A stretch of 64,000 nt of DNA from Amycolatopsis rifamycinica (GCF_000695625.1 NZ_JMQI01000003.1:120281-184280); one strand, 5' to 3'. Counted from the first letter of the stretch, positions 24,232 through 32,687 are shown. The notes: generated from the sequence alone by a model not told the origin. A program made the numbers and translations.

Positions 24232-24549
24232 ATGTCCGCACAGGTGCTGATGGTCCTTGGCGGTCTCGCGCTGGTCGGCGTGTTCGCCGTGTGGCGTTCC
24301 GGCCGCAAGTCCGCGATCCGGGCCCGGACGGGCGTTCGCGAGATCACGCGCATGACCGGCAACACGATCCGCCTGGTCCTGGCCACGGCGATCATCGCGT
24401 TCGTTCAGTGGCTGGTGATCGTGAAGATCCAGAACACCACCGCCACGTGGATCGCGCTGGTCGTTCCGGCGCTGCTGGCCGCCGCGACGATCGTGCGGCT
24501 GATGGCCATCACCGAAATCGTCCACACCACCCGTGGGGGTCGTCGCTGA
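24232..24549 (+). CDS. Small membrane protein, 105 aa (Spd-like)
   Basis: Three hydrophobic segments: VLMVLGGLALVGVFAVW, IRLVLATAIIAFVQWLVIV and TATWIALVVPALLAAATIV. Small membrane proteins before the translocase gene in AICEs and mycelial plasmids (Spd group) help intramycelial spread. The stop overlaps the next ATG by one base. Confidence 0.6.
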   Translation: MSAQVLMVLGGLALVGVFAVWRSGRKSAIRARTGVREITRMTGNTIRLVLATAIIAFVQWLVIVKIQNTTATWIALVVPALLAAATIVRLMAITEIVHTTRGGRR

Positions 24550-24752
24550 TGCGCGGCAAGAAGAAGACCGATGACGAAGCCGCCTCCTGCGCGGTGGTCC
24601 ACCTGATGCTCTCCAGCGTGAAGCCCGAGGTCCGACAGGGCGTGCTCTCGACGCTGACCGACGACCAGCGCCGCCAGGTCCTCAACGCGGAACTGGAAGG
24701 CCGCGCGGACCAGTGGGAGCGCAAGAACGGCACGAAGTGGGGGGAGAGCTGA
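24549..24752 (+). CDS. Hypothetical AICE protein, 67 aa
   Basis: Lys-rich start (MRGKKKTDDEAASCA), then helical (LMLSSVKPEVRQGVLSTLTD). Starts on a TGATG junction and ends on another. Small soluble protein of unknown function in the transfer operon. Confidence 0.55.
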   Translation: MRGKKKTDDEAASCAVVHLMLSSVKPEVRQGVLSTLTDDQRRQVLNAELEGRADQWERKNGTKWGES

Positions 24753-25657
24753 TGAGCACGGAAGCCCTGGTTGCGCAGGACGCGAAGCACCAGCCGCTGT
24801 CGGAGGCGGACAAGCTGGCCCAGGACGCGGCCACCGCCGCGCAGGTGCGGCGGCTGGCCAACCACCCCGATGTGGTGGCGCTGCGGGTGGAGAAGGTCCG
24901 CACGCAGATCGACGCGGTGATCTGGCTCGGGATCTTCCTCGGGCTGGCGTTCACGATGGTCAACGTCCAGTCCTTCGCCGCCGCCGGCGCGGCCACCTGG
25001 TCGCTCGGGTGGCTGGCCGGGTGGCTGCTGGACCCCATGGTGTCGCTGGTGCTCGTGGCGGTGCTGCGGGCGGAGCAGGTGACCGCTCGGTACCAGGTCG
25101 AAACCGGGGCGTGGGCGCACCGGACGAAGTGGTTCGCGTTCCTCGCCACGTACGTGATGAACACCTGGAAGTCCTGGACGCACCTGGATGTGGCCGGGGT
25201 GGTGCTGCACTCGGTGCCGCCGGTGCTCGTGTTTCTCGCGGCGGAGACCGCGCCGGTGCTGCGGGACAAGCTGACCGAAGCGGTCATGGCCGCCGCCGGG
25301 ACGGCGTTCACGGGAGAGCAGCCGGCCGACGTTCCGTCCGTCGTGCCCGCGGCTCCGGCGGAGGACGGCGCGGAGGAGAAGTCCGCTCCGGTCGCCCGGC
25401 CGCGTCGGCGTCCGGCTCGCAAGCCGGCCGCGAAGCCCGCTCGGAAGCTGCGCGGGGACTACCTGGCCGACGCCCGCGCCGCGTGGGCCCCGGGCATCGA
25501 GATCACCCCGGCCTGGGTCCGGTCCGTGTGCCCGGAGATCTCGCGCGGCACCAGCAAGAACGTCGCTGATGACCTGATCGCCGAAACCGCCCGCCCGGCC
25601 GTCGCGCCGGTGCCCACCGACCAGTCCGTGACCGTCGACCAGGAGGAGGCCGCCTGA
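24752..25657 (+). CDS. SpdA/DUF2637-like membrane protein, 301 aa
   Basis: Several transmembrane segments at about residues 52-75, 80-105, 120-140 and 150-172, then a Pro/Ala/Lys-rich linker (RRRPARKPAAKPARKL) and a C-terminal region (YLADARAAWAPGIEITPAWV...ISRGTSKNVADDL) that resembles a small helix-turn-helix. Membrane proteins of this layout sit before the FtsK-like translocase in AICEs. Starts on TGATG and ends 1 bp into the translocase ATG. Confidence 0.7.
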   Translation: MSTEALVAQDAKHQPLSEADKLAQDAATAAQVRRLANHPDVVALRVEKVRTQIDAVIWLGIFLGLAFTMVNVQSFAAAGAATWSLGWLAGWLLDPMVSLVLVAVLRAEQVTARYQVETGAWAHRTKWFAFLATYVMNTWKSWTHLDVAGVVLHSVPPVLVFLAAETAPVLRDKLTEAVMAAAGTAFTGEQPADVPSVVPAAPAEDGAEEKSAPVARPRRRPARKPAAKPARKLRGDYLADARAAWAPGIEITPAWVRSVCPEISRGTSKNVADDLIAETARPAVAPVPTDQSVTVDQEEAA

Positions 25658-27930
25658 TGTCCACCACCGCCGACCACACCCCCGAGTCCGTGAACGGACC
25701 CGACCCCGAAGGGCCCCACGTCGTGAACAGCACGCCCGACCCGTCCACGAACACCCCGGCCGACGCGACCGTGAACGCCACCGGCGACGGCGCCGTGAAC
25801 ACCGCCACCGACACCGCCGTCACCCGCGCCGGGAACGTCGTCCCGATCCGACCCGACACCGCACGCACACCGGAGGAAATCCCGGAGCAGGACCGGCCCG
25901 CCGCCGACGACGCGGCGGAGCCCGGCACGGTCGTCCGGCTGGTCGACCCGCCCGCGACCAAGGCGACGTGGTGGGAGTCCGCCGGCAATGCCACCGCCCG
26001 GCCGCTGGTCGCGCGCTGGCTGACCTCCGCCGAGGAGTTCAAGTCGCGGGCCCGGTTCCTGGTCCGCTACGCCGCCCACACCTTCGCATTCCATGCGCTG
26101 CGGGTGCCGGTGTACGTCCCGACCGCGTTCCTGCGCTCGTTTGGCGCGACCGGCCGCCTGGTCGCCCGGCTGCGCGCGTGGGTGTTCGACGCGGAGTCCC
26201 ACCCGGTGCGGATGAACGCCCGCGACCGGTCCGACGCGGAGCTGTACATGAAGCTGCGCGAGATCCGCAACGAGACCGTGCGCCGCCGCATGGGACCGGT
26301 GATGGTCGGCGTGGTCGTGCTGCTGGCCATCGTCTACCTGTGCATCACGTTCGTCACGCCGTTCTGGAACTGGACCGGCCTGGTCGTCGCGATGACGCTC
26401 GTGGGCTGGTGGGGCGCGCCGGCGGACAAGCCGGTCGCCGGCCGCGCCGTGGACTCGGTCAAGACACCCAAGCTGACGTCGTCGATGATCGAGGACGCGC
26501 TCTGCTCGCTGGGCATCGGTGGCCTGAACCAGGCTTACGCCAAGGGCAAGCGCATCGAGTTCCCGAACCCGATCGCCCGCGACGGCGACGGCTGGCGCGC
26601 CGACGTCGACCTCCCGTTGGGGGTCACGGCCGGCGACATCATCGCCAAGCGCGACGAGCTGTCCTCCGCGCTGCGCCGTCAGATCGGGTGCGTGTGGCCC
26701 GAGGGGGACGCGAAGGTCCACGAAGGACGGTTGGTGCTGTGGGTCGGCGACGTCGACATGTCGAAGGCCAAGCAGAAGCCGTGGCCGCTGGCCAAGCCGG
26801 GCGCGACGGTCGACCTGTTCAAGGCCCAGCCCTTCGGCACCGACCAGCGCGGCCGCTGGGTGCCCATCACCCTGATGTTCGCGTCCATGGTGATCGGCGC
26901 GGTCCCGCGCATGGGCAAGACGGTCACGCTGCGGGAACTGCTGCTAATCGCCGCCCTCGACCCGCGCGCCGTGCTCTACGCCTACGACCTCAAAGGCACC
27001 GGCGACCTCTCGCCCCTGAGCCAGTGCGCGCACGGCTACGGCGTCGGCGATGACCCCGAGGACATCGAACGCATGGTGGTGGAGATGCGGGAGCTGCGGG
27101 AGGAGATGCGCCGCCGCACCAAGGTGATCCGCAACCTGCCCGAGTCCGTGTGCCCGGACAACAAGGTCACCCCGGAGTTGGCTGCGCGCAAGGACCTGCG
27201 GCTCGCGCCGATCGTGGTCGGGGTGGACGAGTGCCAGGTGTGGTTCGAGCACCCCGAGCACGGCGAAGAGCTGGAGGAGATCTGCACCGACCTGGTCAAG
27301 CGCGGCCCTGCCTTGGGGATCACGCTGATCCTGGCCACGCAGCGCCCGGACGCTAAATCGCTGCCCACCGGCATCTCCGCCAACGCCATCCTGCGGTTCT
27401 GCCTCAAGGTGATGGGGCAGCAGGCCAACGACATGGTTCTCGGCACCAGCCAGTACAAGTCCGGCGTCCGGGCCACGATGTTCGCCCGCTCCGACCGGGG
27501 CATCGGCTACCTCGCCGGCGAAGGTGACGACGCGCAGATCGTGCGCAGCGTCTACAAGGACGCCACCGACGCCAAGAAGATCGCCGCCGGCGCCCGCGCC
27601 CGCCGCGAAGCGCTGGGCAACATCACCGGCTACGCCGCCGGTGAGGCCGTCGACGTCGAGACCGCACGGCTGGACCCGCTGGCCGACACCATCGCCGTGT
27701 TTCAGCGCGGTGAGGACAAGCTCTGGTCCGACGCCATCGTGACCCGGCTCGCCGAGCTGCGGCCCGGCCAGTACCGGGGCTGGACCGCGCAGAACCTCGC
27801 CACCGCGCTCAAGCCCTACGGCGTCAAGCCCAAGCAGGTGTGGAGCACCGACCCCGACACCGGCAAGGGCGCCAACCGCAACGGCTACACCCGCGACGCC
27901 CTCACTACCGCCAAGAACAACCGCGCGTAA
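25657..27930 (+). CDS. Conjugal FtsK/SpoIIIE-type translocase (TraB/TraSA-like)
   Basis: 757 residues. A disordered, Thr/Asp-rich N-terminus (about 1-90), two membrane segments (about 210-255), then a motor domain with Walker A GAVPRMGKT (414-422), Walker B IVVGVDECQVWF (about 520-531) and the FtsK motif ITLILATQRPDAKSLPTGI. The C-terminal 90 residues (AELRPGQYRGWTAQNLATAL) look like a winged helix that would recognise clt repeats. It pumps double-stranded element DNA between hyphae, so no relaxase is needed. Confidence 0.93.
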   Translation: MSTTADHTPESVNGPDPEGPHVVNSTPDPSTNTPADATVNATGDGAVNTATDTAVTRAGNVVPIRPDTARTPEEIPEQDRPAADDAAEPGTVVRLVDPPATKATWWESAGNATARPLVARWLTSAEEFKSRARFLVRYAAHTFAFHALRVPVYVPTAFLRSFGATGRLVARLRAWVFDAESHPVRMNARDRSDAELYMKLREIRNETVRRRMGPVMVGVVVLLAIVYLCITFVTPFWNWTGLVVAMTLVGWWGAPADKPVAGRAVDSVKTPKLTSSMIEDALCSLGIGGLNQAYAKGKRIEFPNPIARDGDGWRADVDLPLGVTAGDIIAKRDELSSALRRQIGCVWPEGDAKVHEGRLVLWVGDVDMSKAKQKPWPLAKPGATVDLFKAQPFGTDQRGRWVPITLMFASMVIGAVPRMGKTVTLRELLLIAALDPRAVLYAYDLKGTGDLSPLSQCAHGYGVGDDPEDIERMVVEMRELREEMRRRTKVIRNLPESVCPDNKVTPELAARKDLRLAPIVVGVDECQVWFEHPEHGEELEEICTDLVKRGPALGITLILATQRPDAKSLPTGISANAILRFCLKVMGQQANDMVLGTSQYKSGVRATMFARSDRGIGYLAGEGDDAQIVRSVYKDATDAKKIAAGARARREALGNITGYAAGEAVDVETARLDPLADTIAVFQRGEDKLWSDAIVTRLAELRPGQYRGWTAQNLATALKPYGVKPKQVWSTDPDTGKGANRNGYTRDALTTAKNNRA

Positions 27931-28163
27931 CCAATCCTGAAGGCTAGGGGCGGTGCGCGTCCTAGACCGGACCGCCCCTAGACCTAGACCCCTCCTCTAG
28001 ACACCCGCAGCAGTCGTGACCAGCGCACTAGCGCCCTAGAACCACCTCGCTCGACCTGCGGAAACACACGGAAAACCAGGCTAGCGCCCGCGCCACCCGG
28101 CCCTAGCCCTGGCTGAACACGCCCACACACCGTCACTGCATGTGACCGACGTGAGGACCCGCC
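27931..28163 (+). other. CTAG-rich region with a perfect hairpin
   Basis: CTAGGGGCGGT (27944-27954) and ACCGCCCCTAG (27971-27981) form an 11-bp stem around a 16-nt loop. CTAG, normally rare in this DNA, occurs nine times between 27944 and 28107, mostly as CCTAGAC or CTAGC. No gene is seen. It could end the transfer operon and also carry the clt or an origin. Confidence 0.6.
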
Positions 28164-28523
28164 TTGACCGCGCACACCACCGCCGCCGACCCGGCCACCC
28201 GAGTCACCATCCCCTTCACCGAGTACCGCACGCTCACGCTCGACGCCGCCGCCTGGCGACTCCTGGCCGCCAGTCCGCACGTCGCGGAACTGCTCGCCGA
28301 ATGGGTTGAGTGGGACCGCCGTCGCACGCTGCGGGAGACCTCCCACGCGGTGTCGGCCGCCGCCGACTGGCGCGCCCTCGCCTCCGCGCCGACCTACGCC
28401 GAACTCGAACGCCGCCGCGCCATCGCCACCAGGCCCACCCTGACACCGCACCAGATCCGCGCACAGACCGCCGCCTCCTGGGCCCGGGTCGACGCCTGGA
28501 TCGCCACGCGAGAGGCCGCCTGA
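28164..28523 (+). CDS. Hypothetical AICE protein, 119 aa
   Basis: Starts at a TTG after GAGGA. Mixed helical protein (AAWRLLAASPHVAELLAEWV, then YAELERRRAIATRP), no motif recognised; resembles small DUF proteins that precede replication genes in AICEs. Its stop overlaps the ATG of the next gene. Confidence 0.6.
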   Translation: MTAHTTAADPATRVTIPFTEYRTLTLDAAAWRLLAASPHVAELLAEWVEWDRRRTLRETSHAVSAAADWRALASAPTYAELERRRAIATRPTLTPHQIRAQTAASWARVDAWIATREAA

Positions 28524-29725
28524 TGACCACCACGACACCGACCGACAGGGGAGCACCGATGGGCACCTACGACCTCGAACCGTCCACCCCGGACGGCGCC
28601 GCCCTGCTCAACTCGCTGCGAGCCGCGCTCACCCGCTACGTGGCCCTGCCCAACCCCGAGACCGCCGACGCCATCACGCTCTGGATCGCCGCCACCCACG
28701 CGCAACCGGCGTGGGCCCACGCCCCGCGCCTGGTCATCCGCGCGCCGGAGAAGCGCTGCGGGAAGTCCCGGCTGCTCGACATCGTGGAAGCCACCTGCCA
28801 CAACCCGTTCATCACCGTCAACAGCAGCCCGGCCGCCGTCTACCGGTCCATCTCGGACGACCCGCCCACGCTGCTGGTCGACGAAGCGGACACGATCTTC
28901 GGACCCAAGGCCGAGGGGAATGAGGACCTGCGGGGGCTGCTCAACGCCGGGCACCAGCGCAACCGACCGGCCAAGCGCTACGACGCCTCGACCAACCGCG
29001 TCGAGTCCATCCCCACGTTCGCCATGGCCGCCCTCGCCGGCATCGGCGCCATGCCCGACACCATCGAAGACCGCGCCGTCATCGCCCGGATGCGCCGCCG
29101 CGCCCCCGGCGAAACCGTCGCGCCGTACCGGCACCGCCGCGACCGGCCCGCCCTGCGCGCCCTCGCCGACGACCTGCGCGCCTGGCTGCGCGCCGACCTC
29201 GCCACCCTGGAAGCCGCCGAACCGGAGATGCCCGTGGAAGACCGCGCCGCCGACACCTGGGAACCCCTGGTGGCCGTCGCCGACCACGCCGGAGGCGACT
29301 GGTCCACCCGTTCCCGTGCCGCAGTCACGACCCTCACCGCCGCCGCTGACGAGGACAACGACGGCTCCGAACGCGTCCGGCTGCTGACCGACTGCCACGC
29401 CGCGTTCGGCGCCTCCCCGGAGCTGCCGACCGCCGAACTGCTCGCCCGCCTCAACGCCGACCCCGAAGCCCCATGGTGCGGCTACGGGCCCACCGGGCTC
29501 ACGCCCGCGAAGCTAGCGAAGATGCTGCGGGAGTACGGCATCCGCTCCGGCAACATCCGCCCCGACAACGGCCCGCAGGCCAAGGGCTACACCCGCGCCG
29601 ACTTCACCGACTCGTGGGCGCGCTACTGCCCCGACCTGCCCGCCGCGCCGCCACCGCCCCCGCAGCGCTCCGACGAGGACACCATCGGCGACGTGACCCC
29701 GTTGCGCCGCGCACGCTCCGCCTGA
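28523..29725 (+). CDS. DUF3631 ATPase, possible replication protein
   Basis: 400 residues. Walker A in RAPEKRCGKSRLL (about 72-85), Walker B in TLLVDEADTIFGP (about 113-125), and then RVESIPTFAMAALAGIGAMP, all typical of DUF3631, a DnaA/helicase-like domain often fused to or next to primases in phages and AICEs. The C-terminus (ADFTDSWARYC) is the usual end of the domain. The array of nine iterons begins 27 bp after the stop. No primase partner is seen. Confidence 0.8.
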   Translation: MTTTTPTDRGAPMGTYDLEPSTPDGAALLNSLRAALTRYVALPNPETADAITLWIAATHAQPAWAHAPRLVIRAPEKRCGKSRLLDIVEATCHNPFITVNSSPAAVYRSISDDPPTLLVDEADTIFGPKAEGNEDLRGLLNAGHQRNRPAKRYDASTNRVESIPTFAMAALAGIGAMPDTIEDRAVIARMRRRAPGETVAPYRHRRDRPALRALADDLRAWLRADLATLEAAEPEMPVEDRAADTWEPLVAVADHAGGDWSTRSRAAVTTLTAAADEDNDGSERVRLLTDCHAAFGASPELPTAELLARLNADPEAPWCGYGPTGLTPAKLAKMLREYGIRSGNIRPDNGPQAKGYTRADFTDSWARYCPDLPAAPPPPPQRSDEDTIGDVTPLRRARSA

Positions 29726-29751
29726 CACAGGCCAGAGGGGGTAGTCGTCCC

Positions 29752-29950
29752 AGCCGTCCCAAGCGTCCCCGCCCAGCTCAGCCCGGGGACGGCTACCCCA
29801 CCTGGGACGGCTCCACCCGTCCCACACACCCGCCAGCCGTGACAGCTCGAATCCGCCGCAACCCGTCCTTGGGACGGCTCCAGCCGTCCCACGAAAACAG
29901 CCGTCCCAGGGCTGACCTGCGACGGGACGGCTGGGACGGCTGGGACGGCT
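29752..29950 (+). repeat. Iteron array: nine copies of a 9-bp site
   Basis: GGGACGGCT or its complement AGCCGTCCC at 29752, 29786, 29804, 29871, 29882, 29899, 29924, 29933 and 29942 (starts). The last three are head-to-tail at exact 9-bp spacing, others are in both orientations, including a close inverted pair (29871/29882). Degenerate copies (ACCCGTCCC, CAGCCGTGA) lie in between. The arrangement is typical of a replication origin or partition site. Confidence 0.85.
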
Positions 29951-30045
29951 ACCCCCTCAACACCGACAACCGACCACATCGGACCCCAGGAGAGCCCCAT
30001 GCGCATCGCCACCACTAACAGCACGACCCGAAGGGCTCACGACCA

Positions 30046-30345
30046 ATGGCTACCGCCAACGACATCGCTCAGCTCGCCGCCAGTCTCGCTCAGCTCGCCG
30101 AACGTCTTGCCGCCCACGACGACGCCCCACGGCCGGCACCCCGACCGTTGCCGCCGCGAGTGCTCCTGACCGTCGAAGAGGCCGGGGAACGGCTCGGTAT
30201 CGGCCGCACGACGGCCTACAGCTTGGTCCGCTCCGGCGCGTTGGAATCCGTCCGCATCGGCCGGCTCCGCCGCATCTCCGTATCCGCCATCGACGCGTTC
30301 GCCGCCCGCCTGGTCGCCGGTTCCGGCGGCGAGGCCGCCGCCTGA
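30046..30345 (+). CDS. xis: Excisionase (helix-turn-helix)
   Basis: 99 residues. C-terminal half is the excisionase-type winged helix: LLTVEEAGERLGIGRTTAYS and SVRIGRLRRISVSAIDAF. The N-terminal half is a helical, Pro-rich extension. It directs the integrase toward excision and lies 13 bp before the integrase gene. It may bind the 19-bp repeats near the ends. Confidence 0.88.
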   Translation: MATANDIAQLAASLAQLAERLAAHDDAPRPAPRPLPPRVLLTVEEAGERLGIGRTTAYSLVRSGALESVRIGRLRRISVSAIDAFAARLVAGSGGEAAA

Positions 30346-30358
30346 GGAAGGACTTTCA

Positions 30359-31717
30359 ATGGCAAGGAAGAAGCGCCCCGAGGGCACACGCGCTCCCAAC
30401 GGCGCGAGCAGCGTCTACTTCAGCGAGAGCGACGGCCACTGGCACGGCCGCGTCACGGTCGGCCGCAAGGACAACGGGAAGCCGGACCGCCGCCACACGA
30501 TGTCGAAGGATGAGACCAAGGTCCGGAACAAGGTGCGGGAGTGGGAGAACGAGCGCGACGAAGGGCGCGTTCGGAAGGCTGGACAGAACTGGACTGTTGA
30601 GTCCTGGCTGACGCACTGGCTTGAGAACATCGTCGCGCCGCCGACCATCACCGAGAACGCGTGGGACGCATACGAGGTGGCGTGCCGCGTCCACCTCATT
30701 CCGGGCGTCGGTGCGCACCGTCTCCAGCGTTCTCACACGGGCGACAGGCTGGAACCCGATCACCTGGAGAAGCTCTATCGCAAGATGATGCGTGAGGGCT
30801 CCGCCGCCGGCCGGGTGCATCAGGTTCACCGCACCCTCCGTACCGCGCTCAAGGAAGCCAAGAAGCGCAAAATCATCACGGACAACCCGGCGGAACTCGC
30901 TCGTGCCCCGAAGGTGGAGGAGCAAGACTACGAGCCGTACGACGTCGACGAGATCCAGCGCATCCTGGAGACCGCCGACCGCAGGCGGAACAGTGCCCGT
31001 TGGGCCATCGCTCTTGCTCTGGGGCTGCGCCAGGGCGAAGCGCTGGGCATTCAGTGGGCGGACGTGAACTGGGACCGCTGGAACCGGCCGTGCAAAAAGC
31101 ACGGGTCCCCGTTCTGCGCCACGTGTTTCGAGCACCACGCGCCCGAAATCGGCGTGCGACGGAACCGGCTCCGGCCGAAGTACAAGCACGGTTGCTCGAC
31201 GCCGTGCGGCCGCAAGTTCGCCGGCTACTGCCCACAGCGCGTTTCAACCCGACGGGAGACGGCGCCCACGAAGTCGCGGGCCGGTAAGCGGTACATCGGG
31301 CTGCCCAAGCAACTCGCGCTGCTGCTGGTGCGGCACCAGGCGGCTCAGGCCCAGGAACGCGCCCTGGCCGCTGACCTCTGGGAGGAGACCGGCTACGTCT
31401 TCACCAAGCCGACCGGTCAGCCGCTCGTGCCCAACACCGACTACCACCACTGGAAGGAGCTGCTGCGGGAAGCCAAGGTGGGGGAGCGGCGGCTTCACGA
31501 CGCCCGGCACACCGCCGCGACGGTGCTCCTGCTGCTGGAGGTCCCGGAGCGGACCGTCATGTCCATCATGGGGTGGTCCAGCACCGCCATGGCCGCGAGG
31601 TACCAACACGTGACCGACCGCATCAGGCGGGGCGTGGCCGGCCGGGTCGACGGACTGCTCTGGGCACCGCCGGACGACGCGGCGGACGACGGCGACCAGA
31701 CGCCGGAGGTGGCCTGA
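30359..31717 (+). CDS. int: Tyrosine integrase
   Basis: 452 residues: N-terminal arm-type DNA-binding region (1-75), core-binding domain (76-190) and catalytic domain with LGLRQGEALG (Arg), HDARHTAA (His-x-x-Arg) and AARYQHVTD (Tyr nucleophile). An insertion between the first Arg and the His box contains eight Cys/His-rich positions (CKKHGSPFCATC, CSTPCG, GYCPQ), like a zinc-binding loop. AAGGA precedes the ATG. attR starts 77 bp after its stop. Confidence 0.95.
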   Translation: MARKKRPEGTRAPNGASSVYFSESDGHWHGRVTVGRKDNGKPDRRHTMSKDETKVRNKVREWENERDEGRVRKAGQNWTVESWLTHWLENIVAPPTITENAWDAYEVACRVHLIPGVGAHRLQRSHTGDRLEPDHLEKLYRKMMREGSAAGRVHQVHRTLRTALKEAKKRKIITDNPAELARAPKVEEQDYEPYDVDEIQRILETADRRRNSARWAIALALGLRQGEALGIQWADVNWDRWNRPCKKHGSPFCATCFEHHAPEIGVRRNRLRPKYKHGCSTPCGRKFAGYCPQRVSTRRETAPTKSRAGKRYIGLPKQLALLLVRHQAAQAQERALAADLWEETGYVFTKPTGQPLVPNTDYHHWKELLREAKVGERRLHDARHTAATVLLLLEVPERTVMSIMGWSSTAMAARYQHVTDRIRRGVAGRVDGLLWAPPDDAADDGDQTPEVA

Positions 31718-31729
31718 CCAGGGGCAACT

Positions 31730-31748
31730 GAGACTAGAACTGAGACTA
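31730..31748 (+). repeat. Integrase arm-type repeat, right copy
   Basis: Same 19 bp as at 17859-17877, 13 bp after the integrase stop and 46 bp before attR. An additional ACTGA precedes it, so the GAACTGAGACTA unit occurs almost twice. Confidence 0.65.
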
Positions 31749-31752
31749 AGAC

Positions 31753-31792
31753 GGAAAACGCCGGGTGTCCCGAAGCGGGGCACCCGGCGTTT
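31753..31792 (-). terminator. tRNA-Ser terminator carried by the element
   Basis: AAAACGCCGGGTGTCCC and GGGGCACCCGGCGTTTT pair around GAAGC. It differs from the left copy at a few bases outside the 68-bp identity, showing that the element brought its own terminator with the tRNA 3' end. Confidence 0.8.
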
Positions 31793-31794
31793 TG

Positions 31795-31862
31795 CCTGGT
31801 TACTGCGGCGGAGGATACAGGATTCGAACCTGCGAGGGCGTGAACCCAACACGCTTTCCAAG
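31795..31862 (-). other. attR, overlapping the intact tRNA-Ser
   Basis: 68 bp identical to 17696-17763. The crossover must lie within this block; after integration the tRNA is rebuilt from chromosomal 5' and element 3' parts. Confidence 0.92.
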
Positions 31863-31893
31863 CGTGCGCCTTAGGCCGCTCGGCCAATCCTCC
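31809..31893 (-). tRNA. tRNA-Ser(GGA)
   Basis: Acceptor GGAGGAT/ATCCTCC, D arm with GCCGAGCGGCCTAAGGC, anticodon stem CACGC/GCGTG around TTGGAAA (anticodon GGA), a long class II variable arm, T arm GCAGG-TTCGAAT-CCTGT and discriminator G. CCA is not encoded. Serves as the integration site. Confidence 0.95.
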
Positions 31894-31937
31894 GCAGGAG
31901 ACGATACCGGATGGTCTCTGTCGCCTGCGAAGGTGGG

Positions 31938-32681
31938 TCAGGGCGTGACGTCGGCGACCACGCACGTGATGTTGTCCGGGCCGCCGCCTTCGTTGGCCAG
32001 GCGGATCAGCTCCGGGATCACCTCGGCCGGCTCGGTGCCGGCCGCCAGGACGTCGCGCAGGGTTGCCTCGGAGACCGGGCCGCTGAGGCCGTCCGAACAG
32101 AGCAGGTAGCGGTCGCCGGGCTTGGCCTTGAACGTCCAGATGTCCGGGTCGCCGGAGCCCGCCGTCATCAGGGCCTTCATCAGCAGCGAACGCCGGGGGT
32201 GCGACTCGGCGTCCTCCGCGGCGACCCGGCCGTCCTCGACCAGGGCCTGCACCAGCGTGTGGTCGCGGGTCAGGCGGCGCAGGCCGCCGTCGCGCAGGAG
32301 GTAGCCGCGGGAGTCGCCGATGTGGGCCGCCGCGAACTCGGCGCCGTCGAAGAGCAGGGCCGTCAGCGTGGTGCCCATGCCTTCGGTCGCCGGCTCCTGG
32401 GACGCCACTTCGTGCAGCCGGGCGTCGATCGACTTGACCACGCCGGCCAGCGTCGCGGCCAGGTCCACGTTCGCCAGGTCGATCCGGCGCAGGTCGACCT
32501 CGAGCTCGCGCAGCACGTCGACCGCCGTCGCGCTGGCGACCTCGCCGTGCGGCTGGCCGCCGATGCCGTCGGCCACGGCGAGCAGGCGGGAACTCGCGTA
32601 GACCGAGTCTTCGTTGACCCGGCGACGCTTCCCGACATCGGACCCGGCGGCGTACCGCAGGACGTACCGATCGTGTGTCAT
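31938..32681 (-). CDS. PP2C-type Ser/Thr protein phosphatase
   Basis: 247 residues, only the catalytic domain. Motifs in order: RRVNEDSVYA, LLAVADGIGG, MGTTLTALLF, HIGDSRGYLLRDG, LCSDGLSGPV and GGGPDNITCVV, with all metal-binding Asp residues. It would remove phosphate from Ser/Thr kinase substrates; a kinase gene lies 1.8 kb away in the divergent cluster. ATG at 32679-32681 follows GGGGG. Like PstP/PppA of actinomycetes but without a membrane segment. Confidence 0.93.
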   Translation of the reverse strand: MTHDRYVLRYAAGSDVGKRRRVNEDSVYASSRLLAVADGIGGQPHGEVASATAVDVLRELEVDLRRIDLANVDLAATLAGVVKSIDARLHEVASQEPATEGMGTTLTALLFDGAEFAAAHIGDSRGYLLRDGGLRRLTRDHTLVQALVEDGRVAAEDAESHPRRSLLMKALMTAGSGDPDIWTFKAKPGDRYLLCSDGLSGPVSEATLRDVLAAGTEPAEVIPELIRLANEGGGPDNITCVVADVTP

Positions 32682-32687
32682 GCCCCC

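Larger units (their letters stand above)
17696..31862 (+). mobile_element. Integrated AICE of about 14.1 kb in tRNA-Ser(GGA)
   Basis: Bounded by the 68-bp direct repeats attL and attR, with integrase and excisionase adjacent to the intact tRNA side. It has a FtsK-type conjugal translocase typical of elements that move double-stranded DNA in mycelium, small Spd-like membrane proteins, a GntR-type regulator, an iteron array, and AT-richer cargo next to attL. No relaxase or type IV secretion genes are present, as expected for an AICE. A canonical RepSA/RepAM initiator or prim-pol was not recognised; the DUF3631 ATPase is the best replication candidate. Confidence 0.92.

Noticed and set aside
29752..29950. 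CRISPR array
   Set aside because: Units are 9 bp, in both orientations and irregularly spaced; no cas genes.
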